64,000 nt of DNA from JAHDCJ01 sp039028895 (GTDB taxonomy: Bacteria; Bacteroidota; Bacteroidia; Chitinophagales; Saprospiraceae). This document shows, piece after piece, positions 43,259 through 51,989 of the stretch (position 1 is the first letter of the stretch; the number at the start of each line of letters is the position of its first letter). The notes below the pieces were generated by a model, which saw only the letters and a program-made list of their open reading frames with translations, did no database searches and was not told the DNA's origin. The stretch spans positions 1 to 64,000 of the forward strand of contig JBCCHF010000035.1 in the NCBI GenBank assembly GCA_039028895.1. Direction: 5' to 3'. The translations under genes and the position numbers were made by a program.

Positions 43259-44530
43259 TTACCCCGTATTAGGTCTTCTGAATAAACCCATTTGGAAATA
43301 GAAAAACAGGTATTCGGGCGTCGTTTGCAGATCAGATACAAACCCTTTATACCTGCCTGTAATAGCAATGTCAGGAGGCACCAGGAAATGAGCAGATTGT
43401 TGGTCTATGTCCCATCCAATATAAATCCTGTCTCCAACGTATCGCCCTATCAAAGTACTACCAAAGTTATACTTGTCCATCTGAATCAATGGATATTTAT
43501 CAACTTTGCCGACTACCCTAAATCCTGTGATCCCTTTCCCATAATCAACATCTTTAGGGAAACGGAAAAAGTATTCATACCCATTGTCATGGGAATGCAT
43601 TGCACTATAGCCCATTATGTCGTCACTTACACTTGAAATGGTAATCATATTGCAGATTATTTCTTTCTTATTTAACCGAAAGAATTCAGAGCTCAAGTAC
43701 ATGTTTTTATCCAAATAGAATTTTTCTAACATTTGAAAACCAAAAACTTCCTTGTTTTCATTGACATTTGTGGTCATTCTTTTAGCCAGGGGATGAGTAC
43801 CTTCGAAGTGTAATTCTTTCTTCCAGAAATCATCGTATACCAGATAGAAGTTTTCAAGATGGTATTTCTGAAATTTATTACCATTTCGTTTAAAAACATG
43901 CTTTTCTCCTGTGTCGGCATTATGGACAACAAGGAATCCATCAACCACATCAATTACAGAACTTGGAAGAAGGGGTAATACGAAGTTGTTTTCTATTTCA
44001 ATCTCTTCCCAATTTAGACCTTTGTCATCGCTGACATACATCGTCAAATCCTGGTAGAAATAATACGTTCCTTTGTCATTGAGATAAACTCCTGATCTGA
44101 CAAATTCGTTATAGGCAAGGAAGTCGTAAACTTCTTTTCCCACCTTGAGGGTTTTACCATATTTTTTCGAGAGCAGTTCCAGGTATTCTGGGTTGAGTTT
44201 GTCGCCTTTTACAATCCTGTGTTTTTTCGCCAGCTCATCATTGACGAGTTGTTGCCAGGTTGTTCCTGAGTCTTCAGATTTAAAGATTTTAAAATCTCTG
44301 CAATCCCTGATGCCCAAAATACCACAATCAAATTCTTGTTCATCATAGCCGAAAGTGATTAGCGAATTCCCATCAATCAGCATTCCTATGGGTCTGAATT
44401 CTCCGTTTGATGGGATATCCAGTTTGGTCCATCCATTAAGGTTGCCTGTTGAAATCCCAAAGAATTCGCACCCCGAAATCAACACGGAACAAGACAAAAG
44501 CAGTGCAATTATTTTAAGTGATTTGAGCAT
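43259..44530 (-). CDS. Lipoprotein with BNR/sialidase-like repeats
   Basis: 423 residues, lipobox LISGC. Two repeats have the Asp-box-like form S-x-D-x-G-x-x-W (KSEDSGTTWQQL near 90 and VSDDKGLNWEEI near 178). These are structural turns of sialidase-type propellers, so a six-bladed propeller is likely. The sialidase catalytic Arg triad cannot be identified here, so activity is not claimed. It is the first of two adjacent lipoprotein genes in this direction. Confidence 0.7.
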   Translation of the reverse strand: MLKSLKIIALLLSCSVLISGCEFFGISTGNLNGWTKLDIPSNGEFRPIGMLIDGNSLITFGYDEQEFDCGILGIRDCRDFKIFKSEDSGTTWQQLVNDELAKKHRIVKGDKLNPEYLELLSKKYGKTLKVGKEVYDFLAYNEFVRSGVYLNDKGTYYFYQDLTMYVSDDKGLNWEEIEIENNFVLPLLPSSVIDVVDGFLVVHNADTGEKHVFKRNGNKFQKYHLENFYLVYDDFWKKELHFEGTHPLAKRMTTNVNENKEVFGFQMLEKFYLDKNMYLSSEFFRLNKKEIICNMITISSVSDDIMGYSAMHSHDNGYEYFFRFPKDVDYGKGITGFRVVGKVDKYPLIQMDKYNFGSTLIGRYVGDRIYIGWDIDQQSAHFLVPPDIAITGRYKGFVSDLQTTPEYLFFYFQMGLFRRPNTG

Positions 44531-44765
44531 GTCAATTACAGCATTTTGGGGCTTGAAAAAATACGGTGGTTGTATTCCTCAAAATAGGTGTTCATGAGGA
44601 CTATGAGATTCCTGAATTTAGATATAGGAATTATGATTTTTGAATAGATTCAAATAATAAATCCGATTAACCGCAATTCATCTTTAATTTCTTCCGGCAT
44701 CTTATCTCTATGGTTTTCAGGTGGAGGTGGGGCTCCATAGGTGCAATAAATTTAGTCCCGATTTC

Positions 44766-44984
44766 TCAGTTTCTAATCTTCCTGATTAAGAGAGATATTC
44801 CACCTAATAAAACTAAAATAGTAATTAGTGGCGAGGCAGCCCAGTTTGTTTTAAATGCCCAAATTGAAGTAAGAATTAAACCGAAAAATGATAATATTAT
44901 CAATCCAAGCAGGAGAGAATTTTTCTTATTTGGGTTTTCTTCTTTATTCTCGTTTTCTACTCCTGGATTATTTTTTTGTGCCAT
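44766..44984 (-). CDS. Small two-span membrane protein
   Basis: 72 residues from ATG 44984; the frame to 45005 is possible but less likely. A polar, lysine- and asparagine-rich head (MAQKNNPGVENENKEENPNKK) precedes two hydrophobic spans (about 24-42 and 49-65) with a short basic tail. No family recognised. It looks like a real small gene because its composition is ordered, but there is no conserved marker. Confidence 0.5.
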   Translation of the reverse strand: MAQKNNPGVENENKEENPNKKNSLLLGLIILSFFGLILTSIWAFKTNWAASPLITILVLLGGISLLIRKIRN

Positions 44985-45228
44985 TTTTTCTTTATACAAC
45001 TTCAATTAGCATTTTTATACATTGCTAATGTATCCATCATAATTTATCTTTCCAAGTGTTTAGAGATTAAAACATCGGCGTTTCGATCAGTCCATGCTGT
45101 TTTCGCTCAAGACCGGATGAATGAGCCGAATTGATTGCGGGCAAGGCTACAGTGTAAAATCCGAAATACTATGATCCTATACTATTTATATCCTGAAGGT
45201 GCAAATGCCAGTTTTGTATTAATTGGCT

Positions 45229-45261
45229 AAAAAAAATACCCAACCCAATTAAGGGTTGGGC
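45229..45261 (-). terminator. Rho-independent terminator
   Basis: Perfect 8-bp stem (45239-45246 with 45253-45260) followed on the minus strand by TA and eight T (45229-45236). It lies about 25 bases after the stop of the gene at 45286-45807. Confidence 0.8.
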
Positions 45262-45285
45262 TTATACTATATTTTTACAAAAATT

Positions 45286-45807
45286 CTAATCACATTGTAG
45301 GCATTGAACACGAACATTGTTAAAGGTCCCTTCTATGGAATCTATTCCATTTGAAGCATTAAAATTACCTGAAATAATAATAAAAATAAGATTGTTTTCC
45401 TCTGTTCGTTCATATTTTGTTATCGTTACAGAGCCAGTTGTTGCTTCAATATCCAAGCCTCCTCCAAATTCATAGTACCGAATCGTAGATCGGATCGGAT
45501 CAGAATTCACTGGAAATACTCCATTATTGGTAAATGGAAAGCTATTTTCATCCTCATCGTATAAAAAGAGCAAAAGTGTCTGGCCCGAAGTATAATTTGT
45601 TGCCGAAAAACTTCCGGTAGAGGTGGGGCTTACCGCATATTCAGCGACGAATTGGCCTTGTAAGGTGTCAATTTTAACTGGAGGATTGCCATTAAAACTC
45701 AGCGTGGCATCGCCATCGGAAGGAGTGGGTGTTATGAGCTCTGATTTGCTGCATCCTATGATAAATAGGAGGATAGTAAGGACGAAAATAATGTTAGATC
45801 TTTTCAT
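45286..45807 (-). CDS. Lipoprotein of unknown function (beta-rich)
   Basis: 173 residues, with lipobox IIGC followed by SKSE. The mature part is beta-rich: DATLSFNGNPPVKIDT, FVAEYAVSPTSTGSFSATNYTS and a C-terminal ILIFIISGNFNAS..IEGTFNNVRVQC. This resembles the small immunoglobulin-like or calycin-like lipoproteins (DUF6252-type) of Bacteroidota, but the match is only by feel. It is a single gene closed by the terminator at 45229-45261. Confidence 0.65.
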   Translation of the reverse strand: MKRSNIIFVLTILLFIIGCSKSELITPTPSDGDATLSFNGNPPVKIDTLQGQFVAEYAVSPTSTGSFSATNYTSGQTLLLFLYDEDENSFPFTNNGVFPVNSDPIRSTIRYYEFGGGLDIEATTGSVTITKYERTEENNLIFIIISGNFNASNGIDSIEGTFNNVRVQCLQCD

Positions 45808-46044
45808 TCGATTAATGTTTTATTCATACATCGGAAAAGTCTTGAAAAGATCATCAGGTTTTTTAAAAAAAATCAGTAAGATAGAATCCACCGATGGTTT
45901 TAGCCTGATGGATATAGCATGAATTAGGATTTGTGTTCAATTCCAGGACCAACCCTATAGATGGTTAGTTTATCCTCATTTTAATGCTTTCCTAATTGAT
46001 TAGCAGAGCTGTTCTACTAATTTCATTTCCCTGAATTCAATACC

Positions 46045-46602
46045 CTATAGAGTATCTTTATTAATTAATCTTACACTGCCGTTATTCGTATTTAACTCTA
46101 TTTCTATCCATCCTAATAGACTCTTATTATCGTTTAAAATTTTTAGACCAAAAAAATATGTTGAATGCAGGGTGTTGGAATTCACCTTCCACTCTATTGG
46201 CCATGTTCCTTCAGAATTATTTCGTATTGATATAAACTGTCTTGTGTCTCCGATATCCCAGAATAATGGTTCATTGACCGTCTCTTTTACCTCATTTAAA
46301 TCTCTTAAGAATAGATTTGGTTCTTCATTCTTCACTAGTACCTGATTAGTTCCGTTTGGAGTAATTTGACCGGAAATTATAACATCTCCCTCTGAAGTGT
46401 TGATTGGTTTCACATCCCAAATTCGGTATTCGAGTAAATAGTCTACTGAACCATCATCATTCAAATCTAATTCAATCCAATCAGGAAGAGCAGGCATTTC
46501 CACTGTGAAATTTTCATCATTAGGCTGTTCTTGGGCAGTCTTTGAACAACTAGAGTAAAATATTATTGCCAAGCTAAAAGCGACCTTAAAATAGAATTTC
46601 AT
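46045..46602 (-). CDS. Lipoprotein of unknown function
   Basis: 185 residues with the lipobox YSSC. The opening of the mature part, ALPDWIELDLNDDGSVDYLLEYRIWD, carries a DLNDDGSVD calcium-loop-like segment (dockerin/EF-hand style). Later strands (SGQITPNGTNQVLVKNEEP, WIEIELNTNNGSVRLINKDTL) indicate a beta-rich fold. No family recognised. A solo terminal repeat at 46620 lies just upstream of its start. Confidence 0.65.
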   Translation of the reverse strand: MKFYFKVAFSLAIIFYSSCSKTAQEQPNDENFTVEMPALPDWIELDLNDDGSVDYLLEYRIWDVKPINTSEGDVIISGQITPNGTNQVLVKNEEPNLFLRDLNEVKETVNEPLFWDIGDTRQFISIRNNSEGTWPIEWKVNSNTLHSTYFFGLKILNDNKSLLGWIEIELNTNNGSVRLINKDTL

Positions 46603-46619
46603 AAACTAATTTTTATTTA

Positions 46620-46636
46620 GAAGCTGTCTCAAAAAT
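46620..46636. repeat. Solo IS5-type terminal repeat
   Basis: GAAGCTGTCTCAAAAAT, the 17-bp left end of the element family at 51567, 56251 and 63235, preceded by TA. No matching right end was found downstream, so this is a broken remnant. Confidence 0.65.
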
Positions 46637-46727
46637 ATCCTTTGACGACTTACACCTTTTATCGAAGGTCTTGACATTTCATCAAACTCTAACTTTCAAT
46701 TCCTGGCTTACCGTCTTTCGTGCAAAG

Positions 46728-47480
46728 CTACCTTCTTTCCAGGGCCATAATTTTATTGGATGGTTTACCGCGTTCTCCTATTCTGATTATTTTAAATATT
46801 AATCTGATGAAGAGGCTGTTGCTGGTTATTTTGTCCGATAATTTTTTAACGTGTATATCCCTTTTATTTATCAAATCGTCCTTTTTGGTATGGTCAATAC
46901 CTACTAGAGATTTGGCAAATTTCCAGGCGTCATCCCGCGCCAGTTGCATGCTAAAGTTGATAATAAAATCATCAACTTTTTTCAGCTTTTTCAATATCCA
47001 AAACAGGGTGGGCCATATGCTTGCCAAATCAGCCTGAACCTCGTCAATAAGCGAAGACAGGATGTCATTAATCTTGTCGAAATCCGATTTTAAGGCGTCA
47101 ATTGAATTTTCATTACTCATTTCGGCTGCAGCTATTCCCAGATCCAAGCTGATATGGGCATTCATGCCTAATAATAAATGTTGAAGCACTATCAAATTCC
47201 AGTCATTTGCGGAAACAAATGCTTTTCGCCAGGATTGGGTTATGGGCTTGTTTTGTTTGAGCTTGGAATAAGCTTCTAAATATCTGTTGGCAAAAATTAC
47301 ATCCAGTTTCTCCATCCTTTCATCATTGTCAAAATAGCCTGTATGCAATTTCTCTTTTACCGTTATGGTAACATTTTGATATAATGCAGCAAAATACCCT
47401 AAAGGGTCTTCCTCTTTTTTTGATATTTCAATGATGTCATCCAGCTTAGTTATGACTTCATCAATGGTATTAGCTGTCAT
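46728..47480 (-). CDS. DUF5995 family protein
   Basis: 250 residues, soluble, all-helical. The signature QHLLLGMNAHISLDLGIAAAEM is present in the middle (about residues 98-120). Other blocks (FDNDERMEKLDVIFANRYLEAY and the LPTLFWILKKLKKVDDF region) follow the family order. Function unknown; homologues are widespread in Bacteroidota and Actinobacteria. Directly upstream is a decayed serine hydrolase (47485-47955), whose stop lies 5 bases from this start. Confidence 0.85.
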   Translation of the reverse strand: MTANTIDEVITKLDDIIEISKKEEDPLGYFAALYQNVTITVKEKLHTGYFDNDERMEKLDVIFANRYLEAYSKLKQNKPITQSWRKAFVSANDWNLIVLQHLLLGMNAHISLDLGIAAAEMSNENSIDALKSDFDKINDILSSLIDEVQADLASIWPTLFWILKKLKKVDDFIINFSMQLARDDAWKFAKSLVGIDHTKKDDLINKRDIHVKKLSDKITSNSLFIRLIFKIIRIGERGKPSNKIMALERR

Positions 47481-47484
47481 TGCT

Positions 47485-47955
47485 TTATTTTAGAACGGGT
47501 TTGGGGTTAGTCCCATTTTGTAATAATAATTGACCAAGTAACATCCAATCTTCAGCTTGGGCAAAAAAGCAACAGAATGCTTTTGGGAATCCATTTTTAT
47601 GATCAAGCCACCAACCAGCATCGGCCGCTCCTATGGGTTGCCAAAGCTAGCCGAGGTATATGATTCTAAAGATTGACCCGTAGCTCTTTCCTGGATAATT
47701 CCCAATATTGCTGTATTAGCATTGTTGTATTCAAAAGTTTGGCCTGGTGCTTTCACTGAAGGGATGTCGAGCGCAATACCTTCCGTATCTGTCCCAACGT
47801 ATAGTCTGACTATATCTGAAAATATGTTTTCGGAATTGATGTCATTTCTTAATCCTGATTGCATGAGCAACAAGTCTGCTATCGTGATTTTATTTCTTTC
47901 ATCATTTTCCCATTCCTTTTTATAGGTACTTACTTTTTCTTTTTCATTTTTGGTT
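47485..47955 (-). pseudogene. Decayed serine hydrolase (beta-lactamase family)
   Basis: One frame gives DLLLMQSGLRND and the YNNAN segment (YxN region) up to 47631; the next frame continues as LWQPIGAADAGWWLDHKNGFPKAF and AQAEDWMLLGQLLLQNG, the usual C-terminal half of beta-lactamase-type serine hydrolases. A frameshift lies near 47640. The 5' portion with SxxK and the very 3' end are missing. It is therefore a remnant. Its 5' flank holds a 32-bp sequence shared with 23756-23787. Confidence 0.75.
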
Positions 47956-48248
47956 TTTTTGATTCTCTGCCTACTCTAGATCGGATTTTCGGCGGTCTCC
48001 ATCACTATTTTTCAAAAGTAAGGCTTTTGTCGTAAATAACTGATTCCTCCTATGTCCACCTTATACTTAGGCGTTCGATTTTCGCCCTGGCCCTGGGCAG
48101 AAATAGTTTCTTTGTTCTTATTGATTTCAACCACCAAAAACTTTTTTGAGAGAGCTTCTAATGATTTCCATTTTAAAATTTTCCTGTCTTTTAACTGTTC
48201 AATCGGTTATTAATGAACTAATATTTGTTTAAACTTTTGAACCAATGA

Positions 48249-49163
48249 TTATTTAACAAATAGATTCAAAACGTCAGATAAATCTGTAGTGTTACCATTT
48301 ACAGTACGAAAGTTATCATAGTAACTGTCTGTAATAGGATAAAACCTTTCCGCTTGTTTCGCCTCAGACCAACCCTCTTTTATTGAATGCAATACATTCA
48401 AATTCTTTTCGTGAAGATTTAAAAACAAATTAGAAATTATCTCCCTGTCCGATTCAGACAGGCTCTTGTTGACTAAAACAGGTCCTAATGGAATTTCTTC
48501 GGAAATCCAAAGTAGTCTGGTTGACTGTTGAAGTAAAGAATCCTCTTCAATTTGTTTGAAATATTCGTTGCTCCCAATGGCACAGATGTCAGATTCTCCT
48601 TCAAGTAATTTATTAAAAGTTGAAGCATGGTCGCCCCCATATTTTACTTCTTTAAACTGTCTTTCAGGTGATTTAATACCTATAGAACTTAAAAGCAACC
48701 GGGGGACAAGATTTCCGGATGTAGAGCCCTCGCTTACAAACATCATAGAAAGATTATTTGCTTCATTTTTCAGTTCTTCTAAATCACTGATACTACTCCT
48801 GGTCAACAAAACTGTTTTATAATTATCAACAGCTCCTTTTCTTATTTTAAGAGTGGCAATGGGCTGCATGTTCTTGTTATCTAGTGAAAGGAGTAAGTAA
48901 CCTAGTGTATTGATTAATCCTATATCAACTTCATCAGACTTTATTCCTTCAATAAAAGAAGGCACGTCTGGATAGCTCTCGATTTGAATCGGTCTTTCCA
49001 AAAGCAATTCCAATTCTTTTGAAACTGGCTTTAAGTTATTTATCCGATTATTTGTAGAATATGTGTACGTAGCCAATTTTAATGGTTCATCATTGCTTTT
49101 ACACCCCATCAGCAGTAAGTTAACCAGTATAATAATCAATAGGTTACTTAAGTTTTTATTCAT
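48249..49163 (-). CDS. PhnD-like substrate-binding lipoprotein, without its transporter
   Basis: 304 residues, lipobox LLMGC. It carries the two-lobe pattern of phosphate/phosphite/phosphonate-type periplasmic binding proteins: LKLATYTYSTNNRINNLKPVSKELE, DIGLINTLGYLLL, VSEGSTSGNLVPRLLLSSIGI, GDHASTFNKLLEGESDICAIGS and a C-terminal amphipathic helix. Such proteins normally feed an ABC transporter, but neither permease nor ATPase is adjacent. It may work with a distant transporter or as a sensor ligand-binding protein. Substrate unknown. Confidence 0.75.
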   Translation of the reverse strand: MNKNLSNLLIIILVNLLLMGCKSNDEPLKLATYTYSTNNRINNLKPVSKELELLLERPIQIESYPDVPSFIEGIKSDEVDIGLINTLGYLLLSLDNKNMQPIATLKIRKGAVDNYKTVLLTRSSISDLEELKNEANNLSMMFVSEGSTSGNLVPRLLLSSIGIKSPERQFKEVKYGGDHASTFNKLLEGESDICAIGSNEYFKQIEEDSLLQQSTRLLWISEEIPLGPVLVNKSLSESDREIISNLFLNLHEKNLNVLHSIKEGWSEAKQAERFYPITDSYYDNFRTVNGNTTDLSDVLNLFVK

Positions 49164-49365
49164 CTTTATTGCTTGTTATTATTATGTTCTTTATGTCGGG
49201 TAATAGGTCTATGTTCAAGAGTTTATTTTAGTTTAAAATAGGGTTGACTGCATATTGTCTTCCACAACGCTTTCCTGTCGGTCAAGGGAAGGGAGGAAAA
49301 CACTGCCATAACGGCTGTGGCAAGACTTTTGATTTTTCCGCCAATTTGCTAACATCTTTTGCTAT

Positions 49366-49395
49366 GGTAGGTTAGGGTAGGTTAGGGTAGGTTAG
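49366..49395. repeat. Three tandem copies of a 10-bp repeat
   Basis: GGTAGGTTAG is repeated three times without gaps, the last copy overlapping the stop codon of the 49392-50294 gene. Tandem 10-mers of this kind are prone to slippage. Confidence 0.8.
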
Positions 49396-50294
49396 TTGTT
49401 TAAACTGCCGATCAATGCTTTATAGAAATCCAATTTATTGGCATTCTCTGGCAATCCTGAAACTTGCCCATCTCCTAATTCAACTATAATCCAATCACCA
49501 TCTTTGACCTTTGCAACATCCATTGTGAAGAAATTACTTTTGATCTTAGGAATTATTGTTTCTATTCTCGAAAGATCAGGCTGTGTTTCTCCATAGTCCC
49601 CTTCGTCCCAATAGTTGAATCTACTCAAAATCTTCCCATCCAATATAAAAAACCTGAATTCCTTCGTCAATGGCATCCCGCTTATTGAGTGTTCAGTTAG
49701 TTTTTCCAATTCTATGAATTCCCTATAAACAAGACCTTCATTCAAATCCTCGTCTTGTAGTTCCAAAAATCGGTTTGTAACGGTTTCGACTAGCCTAAGG
49801 TCACTCGCGTTGGGGATAAAACAAGCTTCAGTCCAATAGTGCTTCTGCGATTTTACATAATCTTTGACAATTATCGGTTTGTCTCCGAAAACCTTCAGAT
49901 CACCTTTCAGGTCTTGAATAAGGAACTCTGATTCCAGCTTCTTAAAAACGGTCTTCGGTGTAAGTTCAGAAATAGTATCGTAACTGTTCGGCAAGTAATG
50001 GCAAAACAAATACTCTTCTGGGGAATTAATTAAGCGTATGTTTCGGTCTAGTAGTCTTAGGTAAAACTTGCTATAAGACTCAGGCTTTAGCATCCATCCT
50101 CGATAAACCCCAATTTCTTGGTTTTCCGGTGGAGTCACCTTTTTAAAGGCCGAAAGAAAGTCCCCTCGTTTAAGGTCTTCAAAGCTGATTAGAGAGATTT
50201 CTATTTGGTGTGATTTTGCCGCTTCAAACTCTTCAGAGAACATGTAGTCAACCTGGCTTCTACTAAACCCATCATCGCAGAATATTAGTCTCAT
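49392..50294 (-). CDS. ATP-grasp (R2K clade) ligase-like protein
   Basis: 300 residues, cytoplasmic. The C-terminal half shows the ATP-grasp core: KPIIVKDYVKSQKHYW (nucleotide lysine), GLVYREFIELE (the R-E-F strand), TKEFRFFILDGKILSRFNYWDEGD and FFTMDVAKVKDGDWIIVELGDGQVSGLPE (metal-binding E-x-G-D-G/N-x-x). This is the pattern of the R2K amidoligase clade, predicted to form an amide bond on a peptide or small acid. It follows a secreted M6 metalloprotease by 10 bases and is thus one operon with it. Confidence 0.8.
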   Translation of the reverse strand: MRLIFCDDGFSRSQVDYMFSEEFEAAKSHQIEISLISFEDLKRGDFLSAFKKVTPPENQEIGVYRGWMLKPESYSKFYLRLLDRNIRLINSPEEYLFCHYLPNSYDTISELTPKTVFKKLESEFLIQDLKGDLKVFGDKPIIVKDYVKSQKHYWTEACFIPNASDLRLVETVTNRFLELQDEDLNEGLVYREFIELEKLTEHSISGMPLTKEFRFFILDGKILSRFNYWDEGDYGETQPDLSRIETIIPKIKSNFFTMDVAKVKDGDWIIVELGDGQVSGLPENANKLDFYKALIGSLNN

Positions 50295-50304
50295 TTATCA
50301 TTCA

Positions 50305-51450
50305 TTAGTTAACAATCACTTTTACTTTATCACTATGCTTGTTTGTTTCAATAACTTCTACTGATACATTCTTAAAAGTGTAGGATTCACCTTTAGCCAT
50401 TGGTGCATCTTGAAGGAATTTGTATTCACTTTTTACGCCAGGTTTTACTTGAATAGGACCACTCCCTCCTGGTAAAGTCGTATTTACCAAATAAACTAAA
50501 GCTCCTTCTCTTGTTCTTATATCAAAACCTATTTTTCTTCTGCTCTCTACAACCAAAGCACTTGCGCTATCAAGAGGAATCATAATAGCTTTTGTTCCAC
50601 CAACTTTTTCAATTGCCTCTAATTCAACTATAGTCTCACCACTTTCATGACATATAACTTGGTTGTCATCAATCCACCCCAAAATCCATCTTTCAAATGC
50701 AAAATAACCAGGTGCATTTCCAGCTTGGGTCCCCATTATTCCAAATGTACCGACAGATTTGAGTTGATTCTCACCCTCAAAATCATATAAGTCTGGCAAA
50801 CCAAAAGTATGTCCCGTTTCATGTGCTAACCAAAGTCCTCCCCAATGATTTAAGTCATATCCTGAGGTTATGCCAACTGAAATATTTGCTCCAGTAGCTT
50901 TTATTTGATATTCTGGGTCAAGTGACTTAAATACAGGACCTAAGGCGATTGCCTCAGCATCTGGATTTGACATAACAAGGACTACATCCGTTTCGCTAAA
51001 GTCAACTTTATCGCCTGCCAAATCTACAGCTTCTTGGATAAACTCCCGATGTGGTAAAAATTTATAAATCCCTGCTCCGTAATGGGCTGAAGGTTGACTT
51101 AATCGCAACCACTTAAAGTGAGGTTTTAAGTTTAATTCAAGTCGTCCATATGAAATTTCCTCATAGAATTCGCGCGCAATAGGATTAATAATAGAAAATA
51201 CACTATCTACACTTCTAGTAGCTGGTACATCATCAAAGTCAACGAAAAGAACAGTCATATTCAGCTTCCCGATTGAAGGCGCTAATCCCTCTACTTTTGG
51301 AAATCCAAGAGCGATTGGACCTTTTACAATTCTTGGAAGCTTACAAATAGATTCAGTCATTTTTTGTTGATTTGATTCCTCAGTTTCTTTGTTTTTACAA
51401 CTTAAAATGACAAGGGACATTACGAAAATAAAAATTAATATTCTGGTCAT
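50305..51450 (-). CDS. M6-family metalloprotease lipoprotein
   Basis: 381 residues, lipobox VILSC. The zinc motif HETGHTFGLPDLYDFEG (near residue 215) and the downstream GTFGIMGTQAGNAPGYFAFERWILGW region are characteristic of M6 (immune-inhibitor-A-like) peptidases. The N-terminal block (NMTVLFVDFDDVPATRSVDSVF) is the usual M6 opening. It should be an outer-membrane or periplasmic endopeptidase. It is the first gene of a pair with an ATP-grasp ligase. Confidence 0.85.
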   Translation of the reverse strand: MTRILIFIFVMSLVILSCKNKETEESNQQKMTESICKLPRIVKGPIALGFPKVEGLAPSIGKLNMTVLFVDFDDVPATRSVDSVFSIINPIAREFYEEISYGRLELNLKPHFKWLRLSQPSAHYGAGIYKFLPHREFIQEAVDLAGDKVDFSETDVVLVMSNPDAEAIALGPVFKSLDPEYQIKATGANISVGITSGYDLNHWGGLWLAHETGHTFGLPDLYDFEGENQLKSVGTFGIMGTQAGNAPGYFAFERWILGWIDDNQVICHESGETIVELEAIEKVGGTKAIMIPLDSASALVVESRRKIGFDIRTREGALVYLVNTTLPGGSGPIQVKPGVKSEYKFLQDAPMAKGESYTFKNVSVEVIETNKHSDKVKVIVN

Positions 51451-51566
51451 TAGTTCTGTTTTTGATGTTGTATAAGCAATATAAGCTTACACCAGTAAAG
51501 GGACATTGGAATTGCAATAAAAAATGGGACACTCAGTTAAGCTAAGCGGTCAGTATTTGGTGATTA

Positions 51567-51728
51567 GAAGCTGTCTCAAAAATATACTTTGGGTTTGAAT
51601 TGGGCCTTTTGAAACCATATTTTGTTTCAAAAAGCTTTGCGTAGCATACGGCTATGCGCAGTTTTTGCGCCTCATCTGATTTCAAAATTCCTCAATTCAA
51701 CAATCAAAAACATTTTTGAGACAGCTTC
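51567..51728. mobile_element. MITE-like element with IS5-type ends, 162 bp
   Basis: It begins with GAAGCTGTCTCAAAAAT and ends with the exact inverse (ATTTTTGAGACAGCTTC), flanked by TA on both sides, the target duplication. The interior has no open frame of note. The ends match those of the broken IS at 63235, so that transposase could have mobilised it. Confidence 0.85.
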
Positions 51729-51756
51729 TAAATAATAATTCAAATTCACCTGATAT

Positions 51757-51978
51757 CTAGCCTTTTCTTCTAATAATCCAAAAATAAAATAATACCACTG
51801 AGGAAGGCAACCATATAAAAGTGATGATTTTGTTTATAGGAGCTCCTTTTGAAAGTATTGGTATCGAACATAATGCCCACAAGATTGCTGCTAGTGTAAA
51901 AATTATGCGAATAATTTTAAACCATTTACGTTTTTTGTCTTTTTCAAATTTATATCCAAAGTCAGGTGTATTTGCCAT
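51757..51978 (-). CDS. Small two-span membrane protein
   Basis: 73 residues from the ATG at 51978 (MANTPDFGYKFEKDKKRKW); a TTG at 51993 overlapping the stop of the upstream gene is less likely. A basic head is followed by two spans (about 24-40 and 48-66) and a short RRKG end. No family recognised. It follows the hypothetical gene 51990-52670 closely, so they are likely coexpressed. Confidence 0.55.
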   Translation of the reverse strand: MANTPDFGYKFEKDKKRKWFKIIRIIFTLAAILWALCSIPILSKGAPINKIITFIWLPSSVVLFYFWIIRRKG

Positions 51979-51989
51979 GGTTTTAGTTT

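Noticed and set aside
49366..49395. Tandem GGTAGGTTAG as a telomere-like or CRISPR repeat
   Set aside because: Three short copies at a gene end, no spacers, no chromosome end.
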